Assembly (NCBI GenBank): GCA_014529385.2
Contig: CM043942.1
Span: 22,054,991 to 22,118,990, forward strand
Origin: Adiantum capillus-veneris
Lineage: Eukaryota; Streptophyta; Polypodiopsida; Polypodiales; Pteridaceae
DNA: 64,000 nucleotides
Direction of reading: 5' to 3'
Shown: one piece after another, positions 21,322 to 35,700 of the stretch
Position numbering within the stretch: the first letter of the stretch is position 1
Layout: each line of letters begins with the position of its first letter
Notes under the pieces: model-generated
The model's database searches: none
Seen by the model: only the letters and a program-made list of their open reading frames with translations
What the model was told of the DNA's origin: nothing
Program-made: the position numbers and the translations under genes

Positions 21322-21625
21322 TGTTAACGGCTCACCGACACCCTATCACCTACGACGGACATTGTATTATTTCCTTGGTAGAGTCAGGTACCGGGTTTGT
21401 CGGTCCAATAGGAAAAGGGTAAGAGTGATGGCCGATGAGAGGCGCACTCTAACTGGAACATTCAAGGGATTAGTTGGCTAAGCATTGGCGCCCAAGTGTG
21501 AATGGGGTGAGCTCATATAAAAGTCAACTAAACCTAAAATTCACTCATTCTCTCATTTGTGCAATTGAAGAGTGCTCTTGCTCCATCTCCATCTTCTTCT
21601 TCTTCATCTCCTTGTGTGTGTGTGT

Positions 21626-21690
<65 letters not shown>

Positions 21691-21926
21691 CGATCGAGCA
21701 TTGCGGCGGCACGACGACGGCGAGGTGGTTGAGCGTGGCGTAGCGGCGTCTCCCTCTTCTTCGCGGCAAGGAGTCCTCCACGAAGCAAGCGTAGAGCGGT
21801 GAGTGACACACCATCGTCATCTTTGAGCTTACTAGTTTAGTCTTGTTGTGTGCTTGGAGCCATTTGTGGCTCGCATGCGGTGTATCGGCAAGTTTCTTGC
21901 ATTGACATGTGTGACATACGCACACA
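21322..21926 (+). repeat. Gypsy 2 5' LTR
   Basis: 605 bp, TGTTAACG to CACACA. It matches 29604-30210, differing near the start by a short deletion and by about ten substitutions before the microsatellite. TATA box at 21516-21522; (AG)n at 21630-21688. Confidence 0.93.
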
Positions 21927-21930
21927 TTTT

Positions 21931-21948
21931 TGGCGCCGTTGCCGGGGA
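21931..21948 (+). other. Primer binding site, tRNA-Asp
   Basis: Identical to the gypsy 1 site (TGGCGCCGTTGCCGGGGA), four T residues after the LTR. Confidence 0.92.
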
Positions 21949-22734
21949 ATGCCATACACTAAGCTTAAATGGCACTCTGTGCTTCTTTTGTGGTGCAATT
22001 TTAATTGTAGGAAAGGTAAGGAAGGAGGGTGTGTGTGTTGAGAAGAAGGATTTTGTGTTATACTGTGTATTTTTTTTGTTAATGGAGTTTTCAAAGATAC
22101 TGTGTTTATTCTCTGTGTATTAAGGTTGTTAGTTTTCTTTGTTAATGGAGTTTTCAAAGGTACTGTGTTTATTCTCTGTGTATTAAGGTTGTTAGTTTTC
22201 TGTGTACAGTAAGTAGAAAGTAGATCTGTGAGAGCTAATAGAGTGTGTTAGTGTGTAACAGTAGGTGTATTAGTTAGAAGTAGGTAGATAGAGTGTGTGT
22301 GTGCTCTTGCGCAGGCCGCGGTGACCTTATCCTTTAAATTAAAGAAAAAACAAAAATAAATTAAAATAAAAAAAATTAAAGGTAGGGCCGGGATCGTGAA
22401 TATCTCCCAGACCCAAGCCCAAGCTCACGCTCAGGCCTAGGCCTCCGTTGCCTTTTAAAATTACGAATTTTAGCTTCACACGTAGCTAAAAATCGATTTT
22501 TTGAGGACCAACGGAACTTCAGATGCCCGAAAATTGTGTTGTAAAGCACACAACGACCCACTAAGTGATACGCTCGTTTCAAGCTATCACACACTTTAAT
22601 AAAAAAAATCAAACACTATCAAACATTAAAAAATATTAAAAACGTAAAAAACACGAGTGAAAACGGACGCTTAAAAAAGGTAAGCGGTTAACCTTCGAGG
22701 TTATTCGCCGACGCTTGTAGGGTGCCAAAGGCAC
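21949..22734 (+). other. Gypsy 2 leader
   Basis: No gene. It contains a 63-bp tandem duplication (about 22076-22202, unit with AATGGAGTTTTCAAAG) and GTGTGT-rich sequence. It is shorter than the gypsy 1 leader but ends in comparable sequence before gag. Confidence 0.6.
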
Positions 22735-24429
22735 ATGCATCTGTGCTCTGGTCATGTGCTAGAGACGGAGCAACTAGAGAGAATTTCGACTTACGCGAGT
22801 TCTCAATATCCACCTACTTTAGGTTCCGGACCATCGGCGGGGACCCAAGGTAGTACAAACCAAGACCCGAACATAGCGGCTAGTGACTCTTCCTCTGACT
22901 AGGATGTCATGGAGGGTTTCCCAATGCATAACCCCGATAGCTCAAGACAAGACATGCATGCCATGGGCCCGCGGTCCGGGCCGAGCGTGCTTAGCCGCTT
23001 GAAGGAAACCTTTAGTAGAGCCACTCGCTCCGAACATGGAGCTAATGATGTAAATGAGGGCGGTGGGGAAGTAAATTCTCCATTCGTGACCAACGTAGAC
23101 CCTATTTCCTTAGAAAATGTGCATGTGAATACTTCATTCACTGCACCTCCTGACTCTTCAGAGTTATTTCCCTCCGAGGTCATATTGCCCGATGGTAGAA
23201 GCCTTGCCGAAGTGCAAGAGGTTGAGCGGTATATCCTTGCAGCGAGGAAAAAGGAAGTCGAGAGCTTACGCAAGGCGGAGCAACGAAGAGAGTTAAAAGC
23301 GAAAGCCCCTATGTCAACATCCTTGCTAAGAGAGCAATCAAGTGCTCCTGACTTAGCAACCGCTAAGGGCCAACCCCTAAAAAGCAACATTGCATCTAGC
23401 TCAAAGGACACCCCTAGCACCTCAATCCTAGATGGAGTGTTCATAAATGAGGACTGGGAGTACGAACTACAAACGGAAACTCTCACAGACCTATACATTG
23501 GTCACACCTATCACGTGGGTTGGTTAGATGTCGTACAATCCACAATGGGCGCTACTAGTGTGGAGGATCAACAACAAAGAGTTTGTGAGGTCATCCATAG
23601 GGTCATTGAGTTAGAGAGACAGAACAAGGGGATCAACATGCCTTCAACGGGTCTCATGAGATTCTTGGATACAGGAAAGGCTAAACAACTGACCTTAACG
23701 CAAATGGAGACTCCCTCGGTAAGTCTGATGGATCCTCCATATGTTGTTTCGCCAGGGGTCTCAATGCAATCTGAGCCCACAAGTGATAGCTTCACCTTTC
23801 CAAGTCTAGCTCATCTTTCCCTTGATGACACCACGGCTACCATGCCTACCCCAATGATGGGCATGCCGAGAAACACGCCATGGACCTCATTTGTTAGTAA
23901 AGCGCCGCTACATGGTAGCTCAATGCCTGCAACAGTACCTACAAGTGTGTACCAATCGTATACACCTATGGGTCATCGCACTCATGTAGTCTCTACTCCT
24001 CCCATTGTTTCAACAACCTATGCTCCACAGCCTCAACACCCAAGCTCTTATTTCCATGGGACTATACCGGCTAGCATTTGCATGTCACATCCGACGTTTC
24101 TTATGCCTAGGGCCACACATATGAACTATGGACCACCACATGGCACAATACCGTACCCAATGTGGAACCCAAGGGCTTCCTATGGGCCAAGCCCAATGCC
24201 AATACCTACTCCATATGTAGTCTTTGGAGCACCTCCATCCACGGTGCCTGCTCACTTAGGTGACTTGGCAACGTTTGCTCAAGCTATCGGTCGATCTATT
24301 GCTGAGAATATGTGTAACGCGCCTGATAGAGAGCCTAGAAGTAAGGCAGTACAAATAGCCAAGCTCACACAAAAATTTAGTGGAGACGGGGATGTGAGAA
24401 AGCATATCGAAGTGTTTGAACAAATATAA
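22735..24429 (+). pseudogene. gag: Gypsy 2 gag, N-terminal part
   Basis: Alignment with gypsy 1 places the start at the ATG at 22735 (MHLCSGHVLE). A TAG at 22900 replaces the Tyr codon of gypsy 1, so the next open stretch begins at 22909. The protein keeps the conserved blocks LPDGRSLAEVQE, HTYHVGWLDV, NMPSTGLMRFLDTGKA and METPS...PPYVVSPG. It ends at 24429 just after KFSGDGDVRKHIEVFEQI, where about 30 bp that gypsy 1 has are missing and the frame is lost. Confidence 0.82.
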
Positions 24430-26093
24430 GTGGAAAGGCTGGGGATTGGTATAGAACCCTAAGGGTGGAAGAAAAAACGATTTACCCTACTCTTACGAGA
24501 CTTAAAAGAATACATACGAGAGGGAGTACTTTGGGGTGTAGCCTCTCAGCTCTAGAAAGCCCAACGAGAGGAAGGAGAGTCGGTGAGAGACTTTATTAGT
24601 CGCTTGAAGCATTTGAATTCTCGATGTAATCCAAAATGTGCGCTTCAACAATAACCCATTGCTTGATAGATTCATTAGGGGATTACGACATGAGGATATC
24701 TACAATGGCTTAGTCATTAGAGGTATCACCACTTGGGAAGCAGTCACCACCAATGCGATCCAATTGGAGGATAATTTAAAGATTCAAGGAGAAAGAGTGT
24801 CTGTTGAGTCTAAATCTATTAGCTCACAAGCATCGGGGCATCGGCCAATGACCCTAAAGCCTATTGCTAAGGAGCCAAAGATATCTGAGATGACTTTAGC
24901 AGATCTCACCAAGGCTATTCAAGAGAGTCTTAGAGACAATCGTGCTCCGCAGAACAATCATATGTATCCAAGTGCTCAGTATGCTATGGACCACATAGAA
25001 CCAAGGAATGCCCTACTTTTAGAGTAAAATTCAATGGTTTTGCAATGCATGTGGAAGGTATGGTCATCAAGCTAAGGATTGCATAGTATTTAAGCGCGCA
25101 ATGGCCAATAGACCAACCTTAGCATGGACAGACACACGTCGAGTGCCTGCATTGATGCCGGCCCCACCTCTTGAACAAACATCACAACACATGGTCTCTA
25201 GGGCCCAAAATGTTGTTGAAACAATACCTTTACCACCTCTAGTGCTAGGACCGCAACCACCACATTCAAGAATCACTTCTGTGAATCAAGTGGGTTGTGA
25301 GTCATCTATTTCTTGTTTGGAAGGCTGTGAGGAAGATATAGTTCCTAATATTGCCTATGGGATGGATGTGCTTGAAGAAAGTCCACAATACTACATGGAG
25401 GACTATTGGGGACAAGTCAAACCTATATATCAAGTAGCTGCTCTTGCGGCAAGAGGCCAAAATATCAATTACACTACTAAGAGACCACCTCTTCAATGCT
25501 ATGAGTGTGGAGGTCCACATCGTGTAGCCGAGTGTCCTATTAGGTTACAAAAGAACGCCACACTAATGCAAACCAATCAAGCAAGCACGTCTACAATGCC
25601 GATACCCATGTGTAATCAATGTGGCATAGATCATTTGATTGCCCAATGTCCAAATAATCCAAATGCACCAAAGATCACGCCATTAAACTTGATTGAAGTT
25701 ACCGAGGAGCCATCACAAAGTACACCTGTGGTACCAGTAAACGTACTCACACGATCGATGCTCCAAAAACAAAATTATATTCTTGAGGAAAGAGACAGGG
25801 CATCAATTGCCCAATCTCAGAAAAAGAAGAAAACATGAAGAAAGAGATCGCAAAAAGCAGCAAAGTCAGACCCCAGTTCAAAGACCAACATAGGGACCGG
25901 TGACGATCCCGTATATATGAATTACACTGAAGAGGATTCTTATTCAGGAGAAACCATGGAGACTAAAACGACCAGTAAGATAGAAACCAACAAGGAAGAT
26001 CTTCATGAGCCACAATGGCCAGAATCCAAGAAGAAGATAGGAACTTATCCAAACCCTACAGAGGAGATTGAGTGAGTCAAGCAATTAAGGATT
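24430..26093 (+). pseudogene. gag: Gypsy 2 gag core and zinc knuckles
   Basis: Decayed continuation of gag in several frames: the Gag core (24430-24790), then the knuckles CNACGRYGHQAKDC (about 25043), CYECGGPHRVAEC and CNQCGIDHLIAQC. The last two are intact here, confirming their CX2CX3HX4C spacing. Stops at 25836 and 26072 are TGA where gypsy 1 has CGA, so they arose by C-to-T change. A basic stretch (about 25815-25860) follows the knuckles as in gypsy 1. Confidence 0.8.
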
Positions 26094-27245
26094 TTGGTAG
26101 AAGATACGCAAAGGGATCTAGAACCAGCACCTAGGAAGATCCAGATTACAGACACTGTGTTCCCTACGCAACAACAACCTCACCAAGACCATAGACCCTT
26201 AGCCATACCTAGTGTCATCCAAGAAGAAAGTGACTTAAAGTCATGGGAAAGTGGGAGTACTCACTTCTTGATGGAAAGAATGTTTACCGAGGGACTACTT
26301 GATCCTATCGAAGAAATGGAGATCCCATCTTCCCCACGTCAAGGGACTGAAGTCCAAAAGGTGCCGTTAAACATTGCCAAATTGATGGATTTCATGTCTT
26401 CAGAAGTTAGAACCACCATCATGTCCAAACTATATAAAGATCCTGAGCTAGTCTCAGCTCTTCGAGCCTTCCTCAATGGAGAACTGAAGTTTGGGCTACC
26501 ACAATTTGCACAGATGGAGGGATCTGGGGAGATGCCAATAGAGGAGGAACACTTAGATCCACAACCCAACCTAGATGAGAACCTTGTTATAGAAATACGT
26601 GTTAACAAGTTGGGACAATACTTTGAGGGTGATGAATCCAATGCGACCATACCAATCACTACTAAGGGATTAACTGTGAAGGAAATCCTTGATGGTGGTG
26701 CTAGTGTTAGCATTGTGACTAAAAATTGCTGGGAAACTATGGGAAGACCTCACCTTGCGACGACAACCATAGTAGTGAAGATGGCCAATGGGTCTATTGT
26801 TAAACCTATTGGGATGCTAGAGTATCTCAAGATCAAGGTCTTTGGACATAAAATAAGAGTTACCTTCATTGTTATGGATTTCTCCAAGCACACTATGACA
26901 TCGGAGATGATCTTAGGACGTGCTTTCATGAGGGAAGCAAAAATGGTGCATGACTGGTCTAAGAACCATGTCTACCTGTAGTTCCAAGATTCTGTCATTC
27001 GAGTGGATCTTGTGACGGGTCGAGCACATCCTCTAGGAAATAGGTTTATAATTGATCATAGATCTGACACCACAGTTCACTCGGCCCCATTGCAGTATTG
27101 TTACATGTGTAAAGCGGACCCTGATGTTGGGGAAGATTCTCCTTATATGGATGTACTACCTGGGATGACTGAGTTGGACAATGTGGATTGGGTCCACCTA
27201 GTAGCAACCATAGACACTTGGGGAAATAGGGGGCAACTTGGGTAA
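26094..27245 (+). pseudogene. pol: Gypsy 2 aspartic protease (PR1)
   Basis: Collinear with gypsy 1 PR1: LNIAKLMDFMSSEVRTTIMS block, EILDGGASVSIV (catalytic Asp codon 26691-26693), KMANGSIVKPIG, FIVMDF and EMILGRAFMREA. Asp-Gly-Gly is retained. A TAG at 26979 replaces a CAG of gypsy 1. At about 27232 a G-run indel shifts the frame (GNRGQLG-stop instead of TTWVTPDG). RT does not follow. Confidence 0.85.
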
Positions 27246-27880
27246 CACCTGAGGGGGATGAAATGCCACAGCTCGTACCCTTAAATATGCTAGAATCAAT
27301 GCATGTAGCTTCTGTCAAGACTCATCCTCATATAACAAAGAAAACATACAAGTGGGTCCCTAAAGCTTCTTTAGCAACCATAGCTAGTGCTAAAAAACAA
27401 AAGCCTTGTAAGAAACATACCACTCGCTCCAAGAAAAGTAAGAGAATGTTGCGATGGATTCCTAAACGACTATTGGAAGCCCAAGGTTACTATCAAGGAA
27501 ATGATCAAATCTGGGTGCCAAAACATAGATTATGTTCTTACCTATCACCTGACCCATGTGAGCCAATCTTGTAGCTCCAAAATGAATCAATGATCGTGGA
27601 AAGAAAAAAGTCACAGAATGCTACACAACCGCTCCACAGCTAGTTTGGGTACCGAAGAAAGAACGTTTTGTTCCACTTAGCTCAGGAAGGAGGGAGTCCC
27701 ATGAAGCTTCTAGATCCTCATGTAATGCATCCACAGAGGTAAAAGATTCTCCACAGCCTCCACCTACAGTAGTGGACCTCCATGAAGCTACAAAGGAATC
27801 CACACCCCCTAGTGTTGAAGAATCACCTGATGAACCACTTCAAGTTCGATCCTGGGAGAGTACCTTACCACCCTTGCAAC
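27246..27880 (+). pseudogene. Gypsy 2 Trp-Pro-Lys tail fused after PR1
   Basis: Begins with the end of the PR1 linker (MPQLVPLNMLESMHV) and passes at about 27300-27340 straight into the tail: YKWVPKASL, RWIPKRLL, EAQGYYQGNDQIWVPK, then LVWVPKKERF in a shifted frame. All of RT to PR2 is missing between. In gypsy 1 these motifs start at about 12350. That the tail is kept in an element lacking all enzymes suggests a structural or cis-linked role. Confidence 0.75.
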
Positions 27881-27994
27881 TCGACGAGGCACCTAAGGTA
27901 ATAGAAAACTACTGGCAAAAATCCCCACCTATTACCAACTGGAACAATTGGTTTCAAAGGGTGACAAGCTCATTTCAAACGGTATAATCTACCC

Positions 27995-28097
27995 AAGGAA
28001 GGGGGGAGTGTTTGCTGACAGTCATCATTCACGTGCTCCCCTCTCAACCTTCCTCCCTGCCCTCTCAATCTCCAATCTTAGGGAATGTATATATAAA
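27995..28097 (+). promoter_or_regulatory. Gypsy 2 internal polypurine tract and TATA box
   Basis: AAGGAAGGGGGGAG (27995-28008) followed by TGTTTG, and TATATATAAA at 28088-28097, the same spacing as in gypsy 1 (13012-13114). The accessory ORF that follows in gypsy 1 is absent here. Confidence 0.45.
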
Positions 28098-29590
28098 GAC
28101 TTATACTCACAAAAAACAAAAATAATAAAGAGCAAGAGCAATTAGCAAACGAGTATGCACATAAAAGTCAAAACATTGACCCAGACCTACACATTCACCT
28201 CCGGTACACTGAAAATAGAAACCTACGTCATCAAACACCCTTGATCCTCAACACTTGAGTGATGGAGGGTAGGTAAGATTAGTACGATAGAAGTGTTTCT
28301 GTTTTAGAGTTGAGTGATTACCAAAGTTCTTTTTTCCCACTGATGCGCCTCCTAGAGGTATTCTTGTGTTTCTTAGTGTGTACAGAAACGTGTTGCTGTT
28401 GTTAGGATTTGGACCTTCATGGGATCTTTCTCTCGTTCACACTTCAAATCAAGCGCGACCATCAACACAAACAGGTGTTTCTTGTCCATTATCATTGTCC
28501 CTTATCTTTTTGCATCCATGTTTGTCTGCTTTAATTGTGATTGGTAGCATAACATCCAGCACATTTGCTTAGTATCAAACATTAAATTCAATGTAATTTT
28601 TTATCATAATCACTTGTCTAGGTTTAAAATTAAAGCAGTCCGACTAAGCTAGTTTGATCAAGCTAGGCGTTGAAGATCTTCTCTTAATACCATGGGGAAT
28701 GCCTTCATAATAATTAATGGTTACTTAGGTTCTTAATCCGATTGATTTCTAGTGGGATTGACCCTATTGACCTTTAGCTTAAGTATCATAAAAAGAGTTT
28801 ACTAGTGTGATGAGCTTGGGGAGGTGTAACAGTGTTCTATGACCCCCCAAAAGTTACAAAATTAAAATGCTGAAAATGAACAAACAAAAACAAATGAAAG
28901 TGCCACAATGTAAAATCTTAAGTTGGAAGAGAAATCTCAGCTTGATTAGGTACTTCATTCACATGTATCGCCTATGGTACTAGAGCCCTAGAGGTTCCCA
29001 GTGTGGGCGCTTTTCCTTGAAAAGCAAAAAACCCAAGGCATACAAAATAAGCACACACATCAAAATTGAATCACTGTGAAAAAACTTTGGGGGGTCAAAG
29101 AAAAAGTAATCAGTGAGGCGATGATTTCATGAGAAATTCCTTTTATCGTAGCTTAACTACAAGGTCTTCTAGGTATAGCCTCTAGTCAGCCCTTGACCAT
29201 GAGATACTTGGCTCTCGCGATTAGACAACTTAATTGACTAGAGAAAATTAAGAAGCTTACCCATGGTATTAATAGTCGATCTCTAGTGCCTTTCGATCGT
29301 TAAATTAGCATCCCCAGACTTGTTTAATTTTTTACCTTTACATCTGTTTATGAATTTGATTATATTGCAATTTAATCTTTATTACTGACAAATGGTTTAA
29401 AATTCTGTTACCAATCACATTGTTTGCCTACAGCTGCATATTCTTTTTAATTCTATGTGAGAATGCAATTACTGTGCCAATGTTGTTTGATTTTGCAGTG
29501 ACTACAGAAGGCTAAGGACATCCATCTCAAATGCTCTTCCACCTCAACAAAAAGATTCAACTCAATAGCTTCCGAGGACGGAATTACATC
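28098..29590 (+). other. Gypsy 2 3' noncoding region
   Basis: About 1.5 kb similar to 13690-15015 of gypsy 1. It includes the GTGTGGGCGCTTTTCC block near 29003 and TTTGATTTTGCAG near 29487. No gene supported. Confidence 0.6.
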
Positions 29591-29600
29591 AGGAAGGGGG
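29591..29600 (+). other. Polypurine tract of gypsy 2
   Basis: AGGAAGGGGG three bases before the 3' LTR at 29604, as in gypsy 1. Confidence 0.85.
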
Positions 29601-29603
29601 GCA

Positions 29604-29916
29604 TGTTAACCCTCACATCTCACGGACACCCTATCACCTACGACGGACATTGTATTATTTACTTGGTAGAGTAAGGTACCGGGCTTGTCGGTCCAATAGG
29701 AAAAGGGTAAGAGTGATCGTCGATGAGAGGCGCACTCTAACTGGAACATTCAAGGGATTAGTTGGCTAAGCATGGGCGCCCAAGTGTGAATGGAGCGAGC
29801 TCATATAAAAGTCAACTAAACCTAAAATTCACTCATTCTCTCATTTGTGCAATTGAAGAGTGGTCTTGCTCCATCTCCATATTCTTCTTCTTCATCTCCT
29901 TGTGTGTGTGTGTGTG

Positions 29917-29983
<67 letters not shown>

Positions 29984-30210
29984 ATTGCGGAGGCACGACG
30001 GCGGCGAGGCGGTTGAGCATGGCGTAGCGGCGTCTCCCTCTTCTTCGCGGCGAGGAATCCTCCACGAAGCAAGCGTAGAGCGGTGAGTGACACACCATCG
30101 TCATCTTTGAGCTTACTAGTTTAGGCTTGTTGTGTGCTTGGAGCCATTTGTGGCTCGCATGCGGTGTATCGACAAGTTCCTTGCATTGACACGTGCGACA
30201 TACGCGCACA
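29604..30210 (+). repeat. Gypsy 2 3' LTR
   Basis: 607 bp, TGTTAACC to GCGCACA, followed by TAGAG. (TG)n at about 29901-29919 and (AG)n at about 29920-29982. The bases TGCGATCG that normally follow the AG array are missing, as expected from slippage between two AG sites. Confidence 0.93.
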
Positions 30211-30215
30211 TAGAG

Positions 30216-32639
<2,424 letters not shown>

Positions 32640-35196
32640 TTCTCAAATCCATGCGGAGAAGAATTTGCTAACCATCATGGCAAAAGGTAAAGCTAAGTTT
32701 AATATTGAATAAGATCAACCTCGCAAGACGACTTTACCTCCGATGAGCCTCTATTCAACTTCCACCGTAGCCTCTACATCAAGAGACACACCATCGACAA
32801 TTCAATGAAAACCAAAGCAAAAACTCTATCAACCTAAGTTTCACGACTTTACATCGACAAGCCTCCATCCAACTTCCACCGTAGCCTCTACATCAAGAGC
32901 CACACCATCGACAATGCAATGCAAACCAAAGAAAAAACTCTATAAACCCAAGTTTCCATCACAACAAAGCTTCCAAAAGAAGTCAAGAGAATCAACCAAG
33001 TCAAAGAACACATCAAAGTCAAAGACCCACTTTATATACATCAAGCACTGGCTCAACCTCAACAACAAAAGGTGGCAGGGTGGGTAGCATCAAATGAGTC
33101 AATCACGGATCAAGGCTACTTCCAAGGAAACACCAGTGTTTGGGCCAAAAAGCCTAAAATAACAACTTGGATCTATTCACCTAAAGAGAGAAGTTCTACA
33201 GAGAGCGAGTCAAGTTATCAACGGAAGCCCAACAAATCAAGCAGGAGAAAGAAAGACCACAAGAGGGAAAAGAAAAGATCAAAGAAACAAGCAATGTGAA
33301 AAGTGTGGGTGTCGAAGTCAGATATTAGCCAAGCTATCCAACATAAATAGGTGCAACAATGGATGATTCCAATGAAGCTACTCAAAGCACAAGGATTTTA
33401 CAAAGGTAACACTCAAATATGGTTACCCAAAGTTTTAGCTCAACCTGGAACAACAAAGTTTAGTCATGTTGCATAGGGCTCCACACAAAGGCAAGTAACA
33501 ATAGCCAAAAGCCAATAGAAGCCTATCGCAACCAAGGGTGATACAACCTCCAGATGGATACCCCGTCTTCAACTACAAAAGCAAGGCTTCTACAATAGAA
33601 ATACCCAAGTATGGTGCCAAAGCCTAGTTTCTATCAAGTTACAGAGAATAAGGAGCAAATACAAAGGACGATTGCACACAGACCAAAGACAAAATGGATT
33701 CAAAAATCTCTAGTGGGAACTCAAACACAAAGAACCCACACACATCTACATCCGTTTCTCATGGGAGATAAAGCAAAAGCTCCAACAATCACTACGATAG
33801 CAAAAAAACTTGTTTCACAAAGCAGTGACAACATACAACAACAAGTCAAGAGGAGCTAAAGTATGCCAACCTACTTGACAAAATGGTGGCAGCCATAGAC
33901 CAACACAATGGAAGGGGCCTACATCTGCAAGAACTTATGGAATTGGGTTTTTGCCCTTGAACATGTACTTCGAAGTTGCCATTAAAAATACATGGCATTA
34001 GAGTCATAGTCGCGTAGCTAAGCCAATAAATGAGAGAGGCATTAGTACCAAAGCTTCAAGTAATATTCTCTCTGGTCTAAGCATCTTAGCTATTTTAGGT
34101 GCTGCTCAATCTAGAAGAGTTTATCATAATTACGTTGTGTTGCTCATGTTGGTATAGGTGAGCATAAGAGTCAATGTCTATGTATATTAAGTTTGGTGAA
34201 GTGAATGAAGAAGTCTAAAAGACACTCACGCACAAAGCATAGTAAGGTATGAGTGGAGAAGCTGCTACATTGCAAACCCTTCTTGGAAACGTGGAAGCTA
34301 TTTGATGTCCCATATGCTACACCCGCTCCTTGAAGCACCCATTGACTCCATCTTTCATATTACATGCTTTGATAAATTTCTCATATGCATATAGAGTGTC
34401 CCATAATTGGTGCTTGCATTAGGCGGCACACTTCCTTTGTTTCTCCCAAGCACTCACCCTGCATAAGCACTTCAAGTTGAAATTCTCAACTCCAATAAGA
34501 GCGTATACCAAAGGCACTTTTTTTCCACCGTGATTTTTTTTCTTTTTTCATCCAAGTTTTAGACCCTAATATAGAAACTCTTCACCATCCTCTTGTATAT
34601 ATTCCTTCTACATCAGCAATAAGAAAAAATTTACCCTTGTCAATCATAAAAGAGAGAGACAATCACGGATCTCAATCATGATTGTTAAAAGAAACTCTTA
34701 CCTTCATGGACATCAACGTAGCTTCAACAAGTAATGGCAAGACAAAGAATGTCCTACAACAATAAGCAATTACAGGTTTTTCAAGAGCGCTATCCACAAC
34801 AATCATACGGAGCTCATAGTGCTTCAAAGTTAGTCAAATATTGAAGAGGCTCACATTGTAGTGGACCTCAAAGACAATATTCATCATCAAGTCAACGACC
34901 CAAAGAACCTTAGTTCCAACAAAGCTCGGTAACCTCAAAAGCTATCTTCACGGACACAAGTGGCAACAACGAGGAGAATTTGCACATAATATAAAATTGC
35001 CTCAAAAATTGAAGCCTAAAATACACATCAACAACAACCCAACAGATATGAATCACTCAAGAAAGGGGGGAGCATCAACAACAAGAAACCACTTTCAAAG
35101 CTAAGGACCACGCTTGAAGACACAGCTAAAGACAACCCCTACAACAATATTGTGCATGGTCGTGTCAAGGGATGCAATGAGCTAGGAAGGGGGAAA
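32640..35196 (+). pseudogene. Relic of a third gypsy element, Trp-tail region
   Basis: Decayed interior of a relative of gypsy 1. Fragments in changing frames repeat the Trp motif: GWVAS...DQGYFQGNTSVWAKK (33078-33156), KVWVSK (33302), QWMIPMKLLKAQGFY with NTQIWLPK (33357-33432), SRWIPRLQLQKQGFY with NTQVW (33549-33620) and TKWIQKSL (about 33686). A 115-bp tandem duplication lies at 32729-32960. No gag, RT or integrase was found. It ends in the polypurine tract AGGAAGGGGGAAA (35184-35196), like that of gypsy 1. The tail has more motif copies than gypsy 1 or 2. Confidence 0.6.
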
Positions 35197-35700
35197 TGTT
35201 AGCAGATTGACTAAACAAGCACCCACCTGGTCGGACACGTAGCCGAACACCACATTCGTACTCTATTATTTTTTCGAGCTAGTGTAGCTACCCTGTATGT
35301 AAATCCTGATTCCAGAGTAGTAGGTCGATTCCTTGAGTTTGCAATTCTGTCATGATAAGTGTAAAGGGTCATATGAGACGACCACCAAACATTTAGAAAG
35401 CCCTAGCTATAAAGGTCAATAAATGTAATGTGAAAGAAGGTTTTTCTTTTGGGGGAGAAGAAATGAGATTTGCAAAACGTACACTCAAGCGACTAAGCTG
35501 CTCCAACTTGTAATCAACTATTCTAATGATTGGATAATTTGATTTTGATTTCAAAACTTTCATTGTGTTCTTGTCTCTTTGCTCTTTCATTCAAGTGTAA
35601 GCACTGTCATTTTTGTTGAGGTTCGTGTCTATGAGTTAGTGAGCCTAATCCTTAAATTTGAGTTCTTAAATCTATGTTTTTTGACGTTTTAAACATAGGA
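35197..35700 (+). repeat. 3' LTR of the relic element (end uncertain)
   Basis: TGTTAGCAG follows a gypsy 1-type polypurine tract directly. A TATA box (TATAAAG) lies at 35408-35414, about 210 bp in, the same spacing as in gypsy 1 LTRs. The body is not alike and I see no clear CA end or target duplication, so the right border is a guess. Confidence 0.5.

Larger units (their letters stand above)
21322..30210 (+). mobile_element. Gypsy 2: non-autonomous relative of gypsy 1
   Basis: An 8,889-bp element with TG...CA LTRs (21322-21926, 29604-30210) and a perfect TAGAG duplication (21317-21321, 30211-30215). It shares the LTR type, tRNA-Asp PBS, leader type, gag, PR1, Trp tail, internal polypurine tract and TATA, and 3' noncoding region with gypsy 1. 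RT, RNase H, integrase, PR2 and the accessory ORF are missing. The pol deletion joins sequence equivalent to about 8155 and about 12345 of gypsy 1. The intact ends and duplication could mean it moved in this form, using enzymes from an element like gypsy 1. Confidence 0.93.
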
